Numbered from the stretch's first letter, positions 8,935 through 17,645 are shown. The stretch: 18,257 bases of DNA from Bradyrhizobium sp. (GCA_028290305.1 JAQGKC010000312.1:1-18257); one strand, 5' to 3'. Made by a program: numbers and translations. The notes: generated from the sequence alone by a model not told the origin.

Positions 8935-9675
8935 TCAAATACTTGCTGCAGCGCGAGCTTGATCGGCAGCCTGCTTCAGCACCTGCCGCAGTGCGGCAGG
9001 TGTGACAATACGCCCCGGGAAATCCAGCCGCAGCGTCGTGGCGCCGGCCTGCATATCGATGCCGTCAGGATCGCAGCCGGTGCAGCGCCAGTCCGCAGGG
9101 TCGGCGCCGAGCAGCCTGGTCGCGTAGAGGTTCATCGCGTCGCGATGATCGGCATTCATATGGTCGATGGCGCCCTGCTCGGCCTCCAGCAGTGCTGCGG
9201 CATCGGAAAGATCGGTCAGGAACTGCTCGGGCGTGAGGTCCACGATCCGGCCGAATCCCGCCACCAGATGCGCGCCCGCTGGCCGGATTCTGAAGAATGA
9301 AAAATCCTTAAAATTTACAAAGACTTCCGAGGATGGATGAGCGTTGAGATAGCGGCGGCGCAGGACCGCCAATTCGTCGCCCCCGGCCTCCTCCGCCCGG
9401 CCCGCCAGCATGATCCGCGAGCCCTCCAGCGGATCGCCCGCGGCCCGCTCGTCGAGCATCAGCGAGACCCTGCCATCAGCAAGGATATTTTGGGTATGCA
9501 GCGCCAGCCGCGAAATCAGCAGGATCGGCGAACCATCGGCGTGGCTCGCGACATTCACCAGCGAGCAATAGGGATCGCCGCTGCCGGTCATCAGGGTCGC
9601 CAAAGCTCCCTGCCGGCTGCGCCGCAGCAGCGACCGGGCCAGCCTGGCGGCGTCGAAATCAGCGTTGGGCTGCAT
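8935..9675 (-). CDS. HugZ-family FMN/heme-binding protein (PNPOx-like split barrel plus DUF2470)
   Basis: A 246-residue protein in two parts. Residues about 12-150 are a pyridoxamine-5'-phosphate-oxidase-like split beta barrel (ARSLLRRSRQGALATL, then SLMLDERAAGDPLEGSRIMLAGRA). Residues about 165-240 are a DUF2470 domain with the characteristic DHMNADHRDAMNLYA at 171-185. This arrangement is that of HugZ-type proteins, linked to haem degradation or utilisation in Helicobacter and Campylobacter, though many alphaproteobacterial members have no proven role. The ATG at 9675 follows a GGAAAA run. It lies upstream of, and in the same direction as, pckA with a promoter between them, and divergent from chvI with about 218 bases between starts. 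Confidence 0.85.
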   Translation of the reverse strand: MQPNADFDAARLARSLLRRSRQGALATLMTGSGDPYCSLVNVASHADGSPILLISRLALHTQNILADGRVSLMLDERAAGDPLEGSRIMLAGRAEEAGGDELAVLRRRYLNAHPSSEVFVNFKDFSFFRIRPAGAHLVAGFGRIVDLTPEQFLTDLSDAAALLEAEQGAIDHMNADHRDAMNLYATRLLGADPADWRCTGCDPDGIDMQAGATTLRLDFPGRIVTPAALRQVLKQAADQARAAASI

Positions 9676-9706
9676 CGGTCATTTTCCAGCATCTCATTGC
9701 AAAAAG

Positions 9707-9723
9707 AGCCTTTTTTCGGCTAA
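9707..9723 (-). other. Small hairpin followed by T-run in the HugZ-chvI divergent region
   Basis: Read on the minus strand, AGCC-GAAAAAA-GGCT is followed by CTTTTTG, a weak four-pair stem with a T-run, upstream of the HugZ start. It could be a remnant terminator or attenuator; the stem is too short for confidence. I see no other clear element between 9676 and 9893. Confidence 0.2.
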
Positions 9724-9893
9724 ACTCATGTCTATGTATGGTTTCGAACCGTTGGGTAGCTCAGGCGTTTCGGGAACTCGGTCACACTTCAGCCTAGCTT
9801 GCATTGCTCGTTGATCGCGTTCGAAGCCCAACTTATGCGGCGTATCGCTGGATTGCTCGCCGTTTCAGCCACACGTTTACTGAAAGCAGGCTC

Positions 9894-10595
9894 ATGCCCA
9901 CAATCGCCCTGGTCGATGACGACCGCAACATTCTCACATCCGTCTCGATCGCGCTCGAAGCCGAGGGCTATCGCATCATGACCTACACGGATGGTGCATC
10001 GGCACTCGACGGCTTCCGCACCAGTCCGCCGGACCTTGCGATTCTCGACATCAAGATGCCGCGCATGGACGGCATGGAAACGTTGCGGCGGCTGCGGCAG
10101 AAGTCCGATCTGCCGGTGATCTTTCTCACCTCCAAGGATGAGGAAATCGACGAACTGTTCGGCCTCAAAATGGGCGCCGACGATTTCATCCGCAAGCCGT
10201 TCTCGCAGCGCCTGCTGGTCGAGCGCGTGAAAGCGGTGCTGCGCCGCGCGGCACCGAAGGATCCAACCGCCGTGCCCAAGGAGACCGACGCCAAGGCACT
10301 GGACCGCGGGCTTTTGCGCATGGATCCGGAACGTCACACCTGCACGTGGAAGAACGAGCCGGTGACGTTGACGGTGACGGAATTCCTGATCCTGCAGGCG
10401 CTGGCCACGCGTCCCGGTGTGGTGAAGAGCCGCAACGCCCTGATGGACGCCGCCTATGACGATCAGGTCTATGTCGACGATCGCACCATCGATAGCCACA
10501 TCAAGCGGCTGCGCAAGAAGTTCAAGGTCGTGGACGACGACTTCGAAATGATCGAAACGCTGTACGGTGTGGGCTACCGCTTCAAGGAAACCTGA
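9894..10595 (+). CDS. chvI: Two-component response regulator ChvI (OmpR/PhoB family)
   Basis: A 233-residue DNA-binding regulator, phosphorylated by ChvG. The receiver domain (1-120) has the acidic pocket Asp8-Asp10, phospho-acceptor Asp52 in [13 protein letters not shown], Thr79 in FLTSKDEE, and Lys101 in IRKPFS. The winged-helix output domain (about 140-230) ends [13 protein letters not shown]...[11 protein letters not shown]. In Rhizobiales, ChvI (BvrR in Brucella, ExoS/ChvI in Sinorhizobium) controls envelope, exopolysaccharide, acid response and host interaction. The ATG at 9894 is preferred; an upstream in-frame start at 9804 would add 30 residues absent from the family. The sensor gene follows after 56 bases, and the PTS genes appear to form the rest of the operon. 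Confidence 0.96.
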   Translation: MPTIALVDDDRNILTSVSIALEAEGYRIMTYTDGASALDGFRTSPPDLAILDIKMPRMDGMETLRRLRQKSDLPVIFLTSKDEEIDELFGLKMGADDFIRKPFSQRLLVERVKAVLRRAAPKDPTAVPKETDAKALDRGLLRMDPERHTCTWKNEPVTLTVTEFLILQALATRPGVVKSRNALMDAAYDDQVYVDDRTIDSHIKRLRKKFKVVDDDFEMIETLYGVGYRFKET

Positions 10596-10651
10596 TTGCG
10601 GGCGTTTGACGCGCGCATTGTTAACTGACGCCGCCGCCCGTCTGGGGTAGG

Positions 10652-12529
10652 GTGCGCCGGGGTCGGATGCGGGGCAACACGCATCGCAAGACGTATCGAA
10701 ACAACCGGCAGTTTTGGCCTTTGCTTGATCGAACGCAGCCTGATTCAAACCTGAATGCCGAGGGCGGTTCATCGTCCCTCGTGCTGGACGCCATTGCCGT
10801 CGAGACCCCACGAACGAAAGCCTGGCAACGTCCGCTCGGCTGGCTGCGCCGGGCCGGTCAGTTTTTTTTCGCGCTCAGCTTCTCCAGCCTCACCCGCCGC
10901 ATCGTTTCGCTGAATCTCGCGGGCCTTGTCGCACTGGTGGCCTGCATCCTTTATCTCTCGCAATTCCGCGCTGGCCTGATCGATGCGCGGGCGCAAAGCC
11001 TGCTGACACAGGCCGAGATCATCTCCGGCGCGATTGCGGCGTCCGCGACCGTCGAGACCAACACCATCACCATCGATCCGGACCGGTTGCAGGATCTGAA
11101 GCCCGGTGAAACCTACGGCGCGCCGGACGAATATGCCGGGCTGGTCTTTCCGATCAATCCGGAGCGCGTCGCGCCTATCCTGGGCACGCTGATTTCGCCG
11201 ACCAAGACCCGTGCCCGTATTTTCGACCGCGACGGCGGGTTGATCCTCGACAGCCGCAATCTCGAAAACGTGCTGCGCTTCGAGCTGCCGCCGCCGTCAT
11301 CGGAGAAGCCCGGCATCGCCGAGCGCGCGATGATCGCGATCCGCACATGGCTCAACCGCGGCGATCTTCCGCTCTATCGCGAACTCGGGCCGGAGAACGG
11401 CAACGGCTATGAGGAGGTCGCGGATTCGCTGAAAGGCCAGAAGCGCAGCATGGTGCGCGTCAACCAGCGCGGCGAGGTGATCGTGTCGGTTGCCGTGCCG
11501 GTGCAGCGGGGTCGCTCGATCCGTGGCGCGCTGATGCTGTCGACCCAGGGCGGCGACATCGATCAGATGGTGACCGCCGAGCGGCTCGCGATCCTGAAAG
11601 TCGGCGGCGTCGCTTCCGCCGTGATGATTGTGCTGTCGCTCTTGCTGGCGAGCACCATCGCAGGCCCGGTGCGCCGGCTCGCCGACAGCGCCGAGCGGGT
11701 CCGCCGCCGGATCCGGACCCGCGTCGAGATTCCCGATTTCACCCGCCGCCGCGACGAGATCGGCCATCTCTCCGGCGCGCTGCGCGACATGACCGATGCG
11801 CTCTATAACCGCATCGAGGCGATCGAGATGTTCGCCGCCGATGTCGCCCATGAACTCAAGAACCCGCTGACGTCGCTGCGCTCCGCGGTCGAAACGCTGC
11901 CGCTGGCGCGCAACGAGACCAGCCGCTCGCGGCTGTTGGCAGTGATCGAGCACGACGTCAAACGGCTTGATCGGCTGATCTCCGACATCTCGGATGCAAG
12001 CCGGCTCGATGCCGAACTGCAGCGGCAGGATATGACGCCGGTCGATCTTCGCCGCCTGCTCAACACCCTCACCTCGGTGGCCAACGAAACCCGGCTCGGC
12101 CACGATGTCGGCGTCGAAGTCCGGTTCGAAGGGCGAAGCGCGAACGACACCTTCTCGGTGCCGGGCCATGATTCGCGGCTTGGACAGGTGATCTCCAACC
12201 TGCTGGTCAACGCCCAGTCATTCTCCGATGCCGGCGGCAGGGTGCGCATCTTCTGCCGCCGCATGAAACCGGAAATTGAAATCGTGATCGACGATGATGG
12301 GCCGGGGATTCGCGAGGATGCGCTGGAGCGAATCTTCGAGCGCTTCTACACCGACCGGCCGCATCAAGGCTTTGGACAGAATTCCGGACTGGGGCTGTCG
12401 ATCTCGAAGCAGATCATAGAGGCCCACGGCGGACGCATCTGGGCGGAGAACCGCGCCGGTCCGGCTGGCGCCGACGGCGAGGCAACGGTCGCTGGAGCGC
12501 GCTTTGTGGTCCGGCTGCCCGCACCATGA
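10652..12529 (+). CDS. chvG: Two-component sensor histidine kinase ChvG
   Basis: An inner-membrane kinase of 625 residues from the GTG at 10652. A second start, ATG 10667, is equally possible, and the first ~75 residues are poorly conserved cytoplasmic sequence. Transmembrane segment 1 is at about 84-102 and segment 2 at about 317-337, enclosing a periplasmic sensor domain of ~210 residues. A HAMP linker (338-390) follows, then the H-box VAHELKNPLTSLR with phospho-accepting His400. The N box is GQVISNLLVNA, G1 is IDDDGPGI, the F box is RIFERFY and G2 is NSGLGLSISKQI, so the catalytic domain is complete. It senses acidity or envelope stress in relatives and phosphorylates ChvI. Its stop overlaps the next gene by ATGA, implying translational coupling to hprK. 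Confidence 0.95.
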   Translation: MRRGRMRGNTHRKTYRNNRQFWPLLDRTQPDSNLNAEGGSSSLVLDAIAVETPRTKAWQRPLGWLRRAGQFFFALSFSSLTRRIVSLNLAGLVALVACILYLSQFRAGLIDARAQSLLTQAEIISGAIAASATVETNTITIDPDRLQDLKPGETYGAPDEYAGLVFPINPERVAPILGTLISPTKTRARIFDRDGGLILDSRNLENVLRFELPPPSSEKPGIAERAMIAIRTWLNRGDLPLYRELGPENGNGYEEVADSLKGQKRSMVRVNQRGEVIVSVAVPVQRGRSIRGALMLSTQGGDIDQMVTAERLAILKVGGVASAVMIVLSLLLASTIAGPVRRLADSAERVRRRIRTRVEIPDFTRRRDEIGHLSGALRDMTDALYNRIEAIEMFAADVAHELKNPLTSLRSAVETLPLARNETSRSRLLAVIEHDVKRLDRLISDISDASRLDAELQRQDMTPVDLRRLLNTLTSVANETRLGHDVGVEVRFEGRSANDTFSVPGHDSRLGQVISNLLVNAQSFSDAGGRVRIFCRRMKPEIEIVIDDDGPGIREDALERIFERFYTDRPHQGFGQNSGLGLSISKQIIEAHGGRIWAENRAGPAGADGEATVAGARFVVRLPAP

Positions 12530-13053
12530 CGGACGCCGCAAGCGCCAGCGTCCACGCTTCCGCGGTGCTGGTGGGAAATCGTGCCGTGCTGATCCGCGGG
12601 CCGTCAGGTGCCGGCAAATCGCGGCTGGCGTTCGACCTCATCCTTGCCGGACGCTCGGGGCAGATACCTCCAGCGGTGCTGGTCGGCGATGACCGTGTCC
12701 ATCTCGAAGCCCGCGAGGGGCAACTCGTGGTCCGCCCGGCGCGGCAACTGGCGGGCCTGATCGAGATTCGCGGGCTTGGCATTCGCCGCTGCGACTTCGC
12801 CGACGAGGCCATTGTGGGCATGGTCATCGACCTGGCGGCCGCGGACGCGGAGCGGTTACCGCCGCCGGAAAAGCTCCTGACGCGCATACGCGGTGTTCAG
12901 ATACCGCGTCTCCCCATAGATTCAAAATATTCTGCACTGCCGCTGGTTGTAGCTGCGTTGACAACAACCGCAGGCTCAGTGTCGCACCAACCATCTTCTG
13001 ATTGTTTGAAGGGAATTGGTAACCATATAGGGCACAGTATCGCGACCGAATGA
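12526..13053 (+). CDS. hprK: HPr kinase/phosphorylase, short alphaproteobacterial form
   Basis: The enzyme phosphorylates and dephosphorylates a serine of HPr. At 175 residues it corresponds only to the C-terminal catalytic domain; the N-terminal domain of Gram-positive HprK (about 310 residues) is absent, as is normal in alphaproteobacteria. The P-loop GPSGAGKS is at 25-32, preceded by the SVHASAV histidine (His10). Acidic residues VGDDRV follow at 53-58, and the HprK signature LAGLIEIRGLGI is at 75-86. The last ~45 residues are variable. The start codon overlaps the chvG stop (ATGA). Its substrate HPr is encoded two genes downstream. In Brucella the equivalent kinase lies in the same place after bvrS and acts with the same incomplete PTS. 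Confidence 0.92.
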   Translation: MTDAASASVHASAVLVGNRAVLIRGPSGAGKSRLAFDLILAGRSGQIPPAVLVGDDRVHLEAREGQLVVRPARQLAGLIEIRGLGIRRCDFADEAIVGMVIDLAAADAERLPPPEKLLTRIRGVQIPRLPIDSKYSALPLVVAALTTTAGSVSHQPSSDCLKGIGNHIGHSIATE

Positions 13054-13148
13054 CCGGCGCAGGCTCCCCCTCTACCGTTGATTTCCGGGAGAATCGCGAA
13101 GATGCCCTCTTGCGCGGGGGCTCTGGATGGTCAAAGTGGCGCGTTCGT

Positions 13149-13170
13149 GCGGTGCACCAAAAGCACCCGC
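13149..13170 (+). promoter_or_regulatory. Hairpin immediately before the EIIA ribosome site
   Basis: GGTGC (13151-13155) pairs with GCACC (13163-13167) around ACCAAAA, extended by two pairs with a bulged C. The GAGGAG ribosome site starts at the next base, 13171. It could protect a processed transcript or adjust translation within the operon; this is inference. Confidence 0.3.
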
Positions 13171-13182
13171 GAGGAGTTTCCG

Positions 13183-13584
13183 ATGATTGGTCTAGTGCTT
13201 GTGACCCATGGGCGCCTTGCCGACGAGTTCAAGGCGGCGCTCGAACATGTCATGGGTCCGCAAAAACAAATTGAAGCCGTCACGATTGGAGCCGAAGACG
13301 ACTCCGATTTGTGTCGAAGCGATATCATTGAAGCCGTCAATCGCGTCGACAGTGGCGATGGCGTCGCTATCCTTACCGACATGTTCGGCGGCACTCCCTC
13401 CAACCTCGCGATCTCCTGTATGAGCCGCCCGAAAGTGGAAGTGCTCGCAGGCATCAACCTTCCCATGCTGGTCAAGCTTGCCAAGGTTCGCGAGGAGCGG
13501 TCGCTTCCCGACGCCATCTCGATGGCTCAGGAAGCCGGCCGCAAATACGTCACCATCGCCAGCCGGGTTCTCGCCGGCAAATGA
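13183..13584 (+). CDS. PTS EIIA component, mannose/fructose family (PTS-EIIA Man type)
   Basis: A 133-residue protein, about the size of an isolated EIIA-Man domain. The phosphorylated histidine is His9 in VLVTHGRLA, and the DMFGGTPSNLA motif (66-76) supplies the active-site Asp66. The ATG at 13183 has GAGGAG six bases before it; the frame extends further upstream without support. No IIB, IIC or IID gene is nearby, so it is unlikely to serve sugar uptake. In Brucella, Agrobacterium and Sinorhizobium this EIIA (ManX, EIIA-Mtp) is the end of a regulatory relay EI to HPr to EIIA. Its stop overlaps the HPr start by ATGA. Confidence 0.93.
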   Translation: MIGLVLVTHGRLADEFKAALEHVMGPQKQIEAVTIGAEDDSDLCRSDIIEAVNRVDSGDGVAILTDMFGGTPSNLAISCMSRPKVEVLAGINLPMLVKLAKVREERSLPDAISMAQEAGRKYVTIASRVLAGK

Positions 13585-13910
13585 GCGACGATGACACGTC
13601 GCCTGAAAACATCGCCGGGCCAAGCGCCCCGCCCGGTTCCGTGTCTCGGGAACTCCCCATCATCAACAAACGTGGTCTTCACGCACGCGCCTCGGCCAAA
13701 TTCGTTCAGATGGTCGAGCGCTTCAACGCCGAAGTCTGGGTGACGCGCGGCAACGAGACCGTCGGCGGCACCTCCATCATGGGGCTGATGATGTTGTCCG
13801 CGGGACCCGGGACCACCATCGTCGTGTCCGCGATCGGCCCCGAGGCCGAAGCTGCCATTGCCGCGATCACCGAACTGGTCGCCAGCAAGTTCAACGAAGA
13901 AGGCACGTGA
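13581..13910 (+). CDS. HPr phosphocarrier protein
   Basis: HPr takes phosphate from EI on a histidine and passes it to EIIA; a serine is the target of HPr kinase. The catalytic histidine is His34 in NKRGLHARASAKF and the regulatory serine is Ser65 in GGTSIMGLMML (equivalents of His15 and Ser46). The protein is 109 residues, about 20 longer than E. coli HPr because of an acidic and proline-rich N-terminal extension (MSDDDTSPENIAGPSAPPGS). Translation is coupled to the EIIA gene through ATGA. Both phosphorylation sites and the kinase gene are present, so both control modes should operate. EI (ptsP or ptsI) is elsewhere in the genome. Confidence 0.95.
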   Translation: MSDDDTSPENIAGPSAPPGSVSRELPIINKRGLHARASAKFVQMVERFNAEVWVTRGNETVGGTSIMGLMMLSAGPGTTIVVSAIGPEAEAAIAAITELVASKFNEEGT

Positions 13911-13937
13911 TCCGCTGAGGTCGGAGCGAATTCGCGA

Positions 13938-13959
13938 GAGCGGAAGCGCGCTTCCTCTC
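13938..13959. terminator. Hairpin between the convergent HPr and glycosyltransferase genes
   Basis: GAG-C-GGAAG, loop CGCG, CTTCC-T-CTC: the centre is the perfect 14-base palindrome GGAAGCGCGCTTCC (13942-13955) with three further pairs outside one mismatch. It lies 27 bases after the HPr stop and 32 bases beyond the convergent gene's stop, a likely end for both transcripts, though without a T-run. Confidence 0.45.
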
Positions 13960-13991
13960 CCGGTTGCGTGGAAGGGCTGATGAGACCGCGC

Positions 13992-15623
13992 CTATTTCGC
14001 CGGCGACACGATATAGACCTTCCAGCTGGTCGACGGACCGGAATGCCCATGGAAGAAACGCTGCGTGTTGATGACGAGCTGTTCGGCATGATCGGCATTC
14101 GCCGCCATCCACTCCTTACAGGTCGGCAGCCGTCCATCTGACATATCGCAGATGCCGATGAACCCCAGCCGTTTGGCCTCCTCGATCGAGGTCAACCCCG
14201 ACGACCAGAGCTCGCCGGGCGTGTACGGCGCAGGATGATCCGGACTGTAGAACGTCATCGGCTCACCTATCTCCGTGGTGCCGGCGACCACCGCCCATCG
14301 CGAATTGAAGCGCTCATGCCACGCCTGCGTCAGTTCTCGCGCGAGTTCGGAGCGCGCGCCATAGCCCGACGCGCCATTGGGATTCATGGCGATCTCGCGC
14401 GCCGCGATATAGGGCGAAGCAATGAGCGTCGCGAACGTGATCACGAGCCAGATCGCGGCGATATGGAACAACGCGATTTTTGGAAGGCGCAACGACGGGA
14501 TCGCAACCAGCGCCAGCGGCGTCAGAAAGAACAGCGAGATTCCCCAATCGGTCTTCATATAGATGATAAAAATCAGGGCGCCGAGCGGCGGCCCGACCGC
14601 GACCACGATCTGGATGATCCAGATATTGAGCGCCTGTGACGCGTTTACGCCCGCATTTGGAGCCCGTGACCATGCGCGCGTGAACAGCGCCAGCGGCTGC
14701 CGCGTCAGGGTCACCCACCATCGCGGCGTCCATGCCAACGCCACCACCGCCGCGGCAACCGCAACCGGCGCTGCGAGCAGCGCAAGATTGTGGCCGATAT
14801 AGCCGAGGACAAGCTGGAGGCTCTGCGCGCGGCTCGTCAGGCTGTAGACGTCGCCGGCATATGTCAGCGGCGCGAAGTCGACTTCCTTCAGCCACCACAG
14901 ATGCGGCAGCATCGCCACCACCATCGTGGCGATCGCGACCCACGGCGCCGGCGAGCGCAGGAACAGCAACCGGTCGGGATGAACGAGCGCGGCTATTCCG
15001 ATGGCGCCGATCATGGTCAGCACCCAGTATTTCGTCATCAGCGCCAGCGCGCCGGCTAGTCCGAGCCACAGACCGGCGCGCACGCTGCGCTTCTCGAATG
15101 CATGCAGATAGGCCAGCACCACCAGCGGCAGCGTCACGAGCTGCAACAGATCCGGATTGTACTTGAAGCCCTTGAAATTGAAGATCGGATAGAGCGCGAG
15201 CATCACGACGACGAAGAAGGCGCGGCGCCGATCCACCACGCGCAGTGCGATCAGCCAGCAGATCACCAGTCCGCAACCGACGGTCGCCATCGCCAGCGCG
15301 TAAGCGGCCCAGTCGGCGACCGGAAACAGCTTGAACCAGATGCCCGCGACCCATCCCGACAGCGGCGGATGCTTGCCGTACCCGAGCTGGAATTTCTGAC
15401 CCCAGGCGTAGGCTTCGGCGACATCGTAATGGATGTCCTGCGCCGCCTTGAGATTGATCAGGATCAGGGTCCAGAGCACGGCATGCGTGGCGGCAAAGCC
15501 GATCACCAGCCACAGGCTGGCCTTTGGATCGCAGGCACGCGCGACAAGCCCCGCCGCCAGTCGCCGGAGGGTCGGCCGCCGGCGCGCGCGCGACGTCGCG
15601 GGCAAAAATGATGCAGTTGACAT
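13992..15623 (-). CDS. Membrane glycosyltransferase, GT39/PMT (ArnT-like) family
   Basis: A 543-residue polytopic membrane protein, with many hydrophobic helices from about 36 to 410 and a soluble C-terminal domain of ~110 residues. The first outward loop has DVAEAYAWG (Asp67, Glu70), the acidic catalytic-type motif of the GT-C fold, followed by GKHPPLSGW (83-91), typical of dolichyl/polyprenyl-phosphate-sugar dependent glycosyltransferases (PMT_2). Such enzymes move a sugar from a lipid carrier to lipid A, a polysaccharide or protein on the outer face of the inner membrane; the acceptor here is unknown. The ATG at 15623 (MSTASFLPATSRA) is preferred over upstream extension through the repeat region. 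The basic N-terminal 30 residues precede the first helix. It is convergent with HPr and divergent from lepA. Confidence 0.87.
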   Translation of the reverse strand: MSTASFLPATSRARRRPTLRRLAAGLVARACDPKASLWLVIGFAATHAVLWTLILINLKAAQDIHYDVAEAYAWGQKFQLGYGKHPPLSGWVAGIWFKLFPVADWAAYALAMATVGCGLVICWLIALRVVDRRRAFFVVVMLALYPIFNFKGFKYNPDLLQLVTLPLVVLAYLHAFEKRSVRAGLWLGLAGALALMTKYWVLTMIGAIGIAALVHPDRLLFLRSPAPWVAIATMVVAMLPHLWWLKEVDFAPLTYAGDVYSLTSRAQSLQLVLGYIGHNLALLAAPVAVAAAVVALAWTPRWWVTLTRQPLALFTRAWSRAPNAGVNASQALNIWIIQIVVAVGPPLGALIFIIYMKTDWGISLFFLTPLALVAIPSLRLPKIALFHIAAIWLVITFATLIASPYIAAREIAMNPNGASGYGARSELARELTQAWHERFNSRWAVVAGTTEIGEPMTFYSPDHPAPYTPGELWSSGLTSIEEAKRLGFIGICDMSDGRLPTCKEWMAANADHAEQLVINTQRFFHGHSGPSTSWKVYIVSPAK

Positions 15624-15645
15624 GGCCTGTGGGTAGCGCGTTTTC

Positions 15646-15785
15646 GCGCAAAGTGGAATCAGGTTGGCGTCAAGATGTGCCGCTAGAGTCCGATTCAGCT
15701 TCGCCGAAATCAGACCCCTCGCTTTTCTTCCATTTGGGCATGATCTTTCCCGAAAAACCGGTGTCCACTTTTCGGCGTCATGCCC
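15646..15785. repeat. Composite palindromic repeat between the glycosyltransferase and lepA
   Basis: GGGCATGA (15736-15743) and TCATGCCC (15778-15785) are perfect inverted arms. Inside, CCGAAAA (15750-15756) pairs with TTTTCGG (15769-15775). Further left, CAAAGTGGAATCAGGTT (about 15650-15666) resembles the reverse complement of the inner strand (AAAAGTGGACACCGGTT), making a longer outer inverted repeat. The GGCATGATCTTT...CCGAAAA...ATGCC form is a repeat I recall as abundant in Bradyrhizobium genomes. It fills most of the 216-base divergent space and must contain or abut the lepA promoter. Confidence 0.75.
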
Positions 15786-15839
15786 CCAAAACGGCGCAAT
15801 ATGGTTGCCGCATCGGGGTGCGAATGCTATCCCGCGCCC

Positions 15840-17645
15840 ATGACATCCATCCCTATTTCCAACATCCGCAACTTCGCCATAGTTGCGCATATCGACCATG
15901 GCAAATCGACGCTGGCCGACCGTCTGATCCAGACCACCGGCGGCTTGCAGGCGCGCGAGATGAAGGAACAAGTGCTCGATTCCATGGATATCGAGCGCGA
16001 GCGCGGCATTACCATCAAGGCGCAGACGGTGCGGCTGACCTATCCGGCCAAGGACGGCAAGACCTACACCCTCAACCTGATCGACACGCCCGGCCATGTC
16101 GACTTCGCCTATGAGGTTTCACGATCGCTGGCAGCCTGCGAAGGCTCCCTGCTCGTGGTCGATGCCAGCCAGGGCGTCGAGGCGCAGACGCTCGCCAACG
16201 TCTACCACGCGCTCGACGCCGGCCACGAGATCGTGCCGGTCCTCAACAAGATCGACCTGCCGGCAGCGGAACCGGATCAAGTCAAGCGGCAGATCGAGGA
16301 CGTGATCGGCATCGATGCCTCTGATGCCGTGATGATCTCGGCGAAGACCGGTCTCGGCATCGACCTCGTGCTGGAAGCCATCGTCCATCGGCTGCCGCCG
16401 CCGAAAGGTGACCGCGACGCCTCGCTGAAGGCGCTTCTGGTCGACAGCTGGTACGACGTCTATCTCGGCGTCGTGGTGCTGGTCCGGATCGTCGACGGGG
16501 TGATGAAAAAGGGTCAGCGCATCCGGATGATGGGCACCAACGCCGCCTATGACGTCGAGCGCGTCGGCTTTTTCACGCCGAAGATGCAGCAGATCGAGGA
16601 GCTCGGCCCCGGCGAAATCGGCTTCATCACCGCCGCGATCAAGGAAGTGGCCGACACCCGCGTCGGCGATACCATCACCGACGACCGCAAGCCGGTGACC
16701 GACATGCTGCCGGGTTTCAAGCCGGCCATTCCCGTGGTGTTCTGCGGCCTGTTTCCGGTCGATGCCGACGATTTCGAAACGCTGCGCGCGGCGATGGGCA
16801 AGCTGCGCCTCAACGACGCCAGCTTCTCGTTCGAGATGGAAACCTCCGCCGCATTGGGTTTCGGTTTCCGTTGCGGTTTTCTCGGCCTGTTGCATCTCGA
16901 AATTATTCAGGAGCGGCTGCAACGCGAATTCGATCTCAACCTGATCGCGACCGCACCGTCGGTGATCTACAAGATGCATCTCACCGATGGCAGCGAGATC
17001 GAAATTCACAATCCGATCGACATGCCCGACGTGGTGAAGATCGCAGAGATCCAGGAACCGTGGATCGAGGCCACGATCCTCACGCCCGACGAATATCTCG
17101 GCAGCGTGCTGAAGCTGTGCCAGGACCGCCGCGGTTCGCAGAAAGAGCTCACTTACGTCGGTAATCGCGCGATGGTGAAATACGAGCTGCCGCTCAACGA
17201 GGTGGTGTTCGATTTCTACGACCGCCTGAAGTCGGTTTCAAAAGGCTATGCGTCGTTCGACTATCATCTCACCGATTACAAGCCGGCCGATCTCGTGAAG
17301 ATGCAGATCCTGGTCAACAACGAGCCGGTGGATGCGCTGTCGATGCTGGTCCACCGCCAGCGCGCCGAAGGCCGCGGCCGCGCCATGGTCGAGAAGATGA
17401 AGGAACTGATCCCGCCGCACATGTTCCAGATCCCGATCCAGGCCGCGATCGGCGGCAAGGTGATCGCCCGCGAAACCGTGCGCGCGTTGCGCAAGGACGT
17501 CACCGCCAAGTGCTACGGCGGCGACATCACGCGCAAGCGAAAACTTCTGGAGAAGCAAAAGGAAGGCAAGAAAAAGATGCGGCAGTTCGGCAAGGTCGAC
17601 ATCCCGCAGGAAGCTTTTATCGCGGCGCTGAAGGTGGATAGCTGA
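15840..17645 (+). CDS. lepA: Elongation factor 4 (LepA), ribosome-associated GTPase
   Basis: LepA is a translational GTPase that acts on stalled or assembling ribosomes; in some bacteria it is linked to stress tolerance. The 601-residue protein is full length. The G motifs are AHIDHGKS (16-23), RGITIK (55-60), DTPGH (82-86), NKID (136-139) and SAKTG (167-171). The C-terminal LepA-specific part includes [21 protein letters not shown] and ends with the basic [21 protein letters not shown] segment. The ATG at 15840 gives the standard N-terminus ([17 protein letters not shown]). No ribosome site is evident. An in-frame ATG at 15780 lies in the right arm of the upstream repeat and would add 20 residues unlike the family. 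Confidence 0.97.
   Translation: MTSIPISNIRNFAIVAHIDHGKSTLADRLIQTTGGLQAREMKEQVLDSMDIERERGITIKAQTVRLTYPAKDGKTYTLNLIDTPGHVDFAYEVSRSLAACEGSLLVVDASQGVEAQTLANVYHALDAGHEIVPVLNKIDLPAAEPDQVKRQIEDVIGIDASDAVMISAKTGLGIDLVLEAIVHRLPPPKGDRDASLKALLVDSWYDVYLGVVVLVRIVDGVMKKGQRIRMMGTNAAYDVERVGFFTPKMQQIEELGPGEIGFITAAIKEVADTRVGDTITDDRKPVTDMLPGFKPAIPVVFCGLFPVDADDFETLRAAMGKLRLNDASFSFEMETSAALGFGFRCGFLGLLHLEIIQERLQREFDLNLIATAPSVIYKMHLTDGSEIEIHNPIDMPDVVKIAEIQEPWIEATILTPDEYLGSVLKLCQDRRGSQKELTYVGNRAMVKYELPLNEVVFDFYDRLKSVSKGYASFDYHLTDYKPADLVKMQILVNNEPVDALSMLVHRQRAEGRGRAMVEKMKELIPPHMFQIPIQAAIGGKVIARETVRALRKDVTAKCYGGDITRKRKLLEKQKEGKKKMRQFGKVDIPQEAFIAALKVDS

Noticed and set aside
9737..9775. tRNA-like fragments (GGTTTCGAACC and GGGTAGCTCAGG)
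   Set aside because: The T-loop-like and D-arm-like pieces are in the wrong order and no acceptor stem or anticodon arm can be formed.
9804..9893. 30-residue N-terminal extension of ChvI
   Set aside because: Not part of the response-regulator fold; the ATG at 9894 yields the standard 233-residue protein.
9789..10811. 340-codon open frame on the minus strand
   Set aside because: Antisense shadow of chvI and the chvG start; no recognisable protein motif.
15624..16097. Upstream extension of the glycosyltransferase frame to 701 residues
   Set aside because: The extra 158 codons run antisense through the lepA N-terminus and the repeat; the protein is complete from the ATG at 15623.
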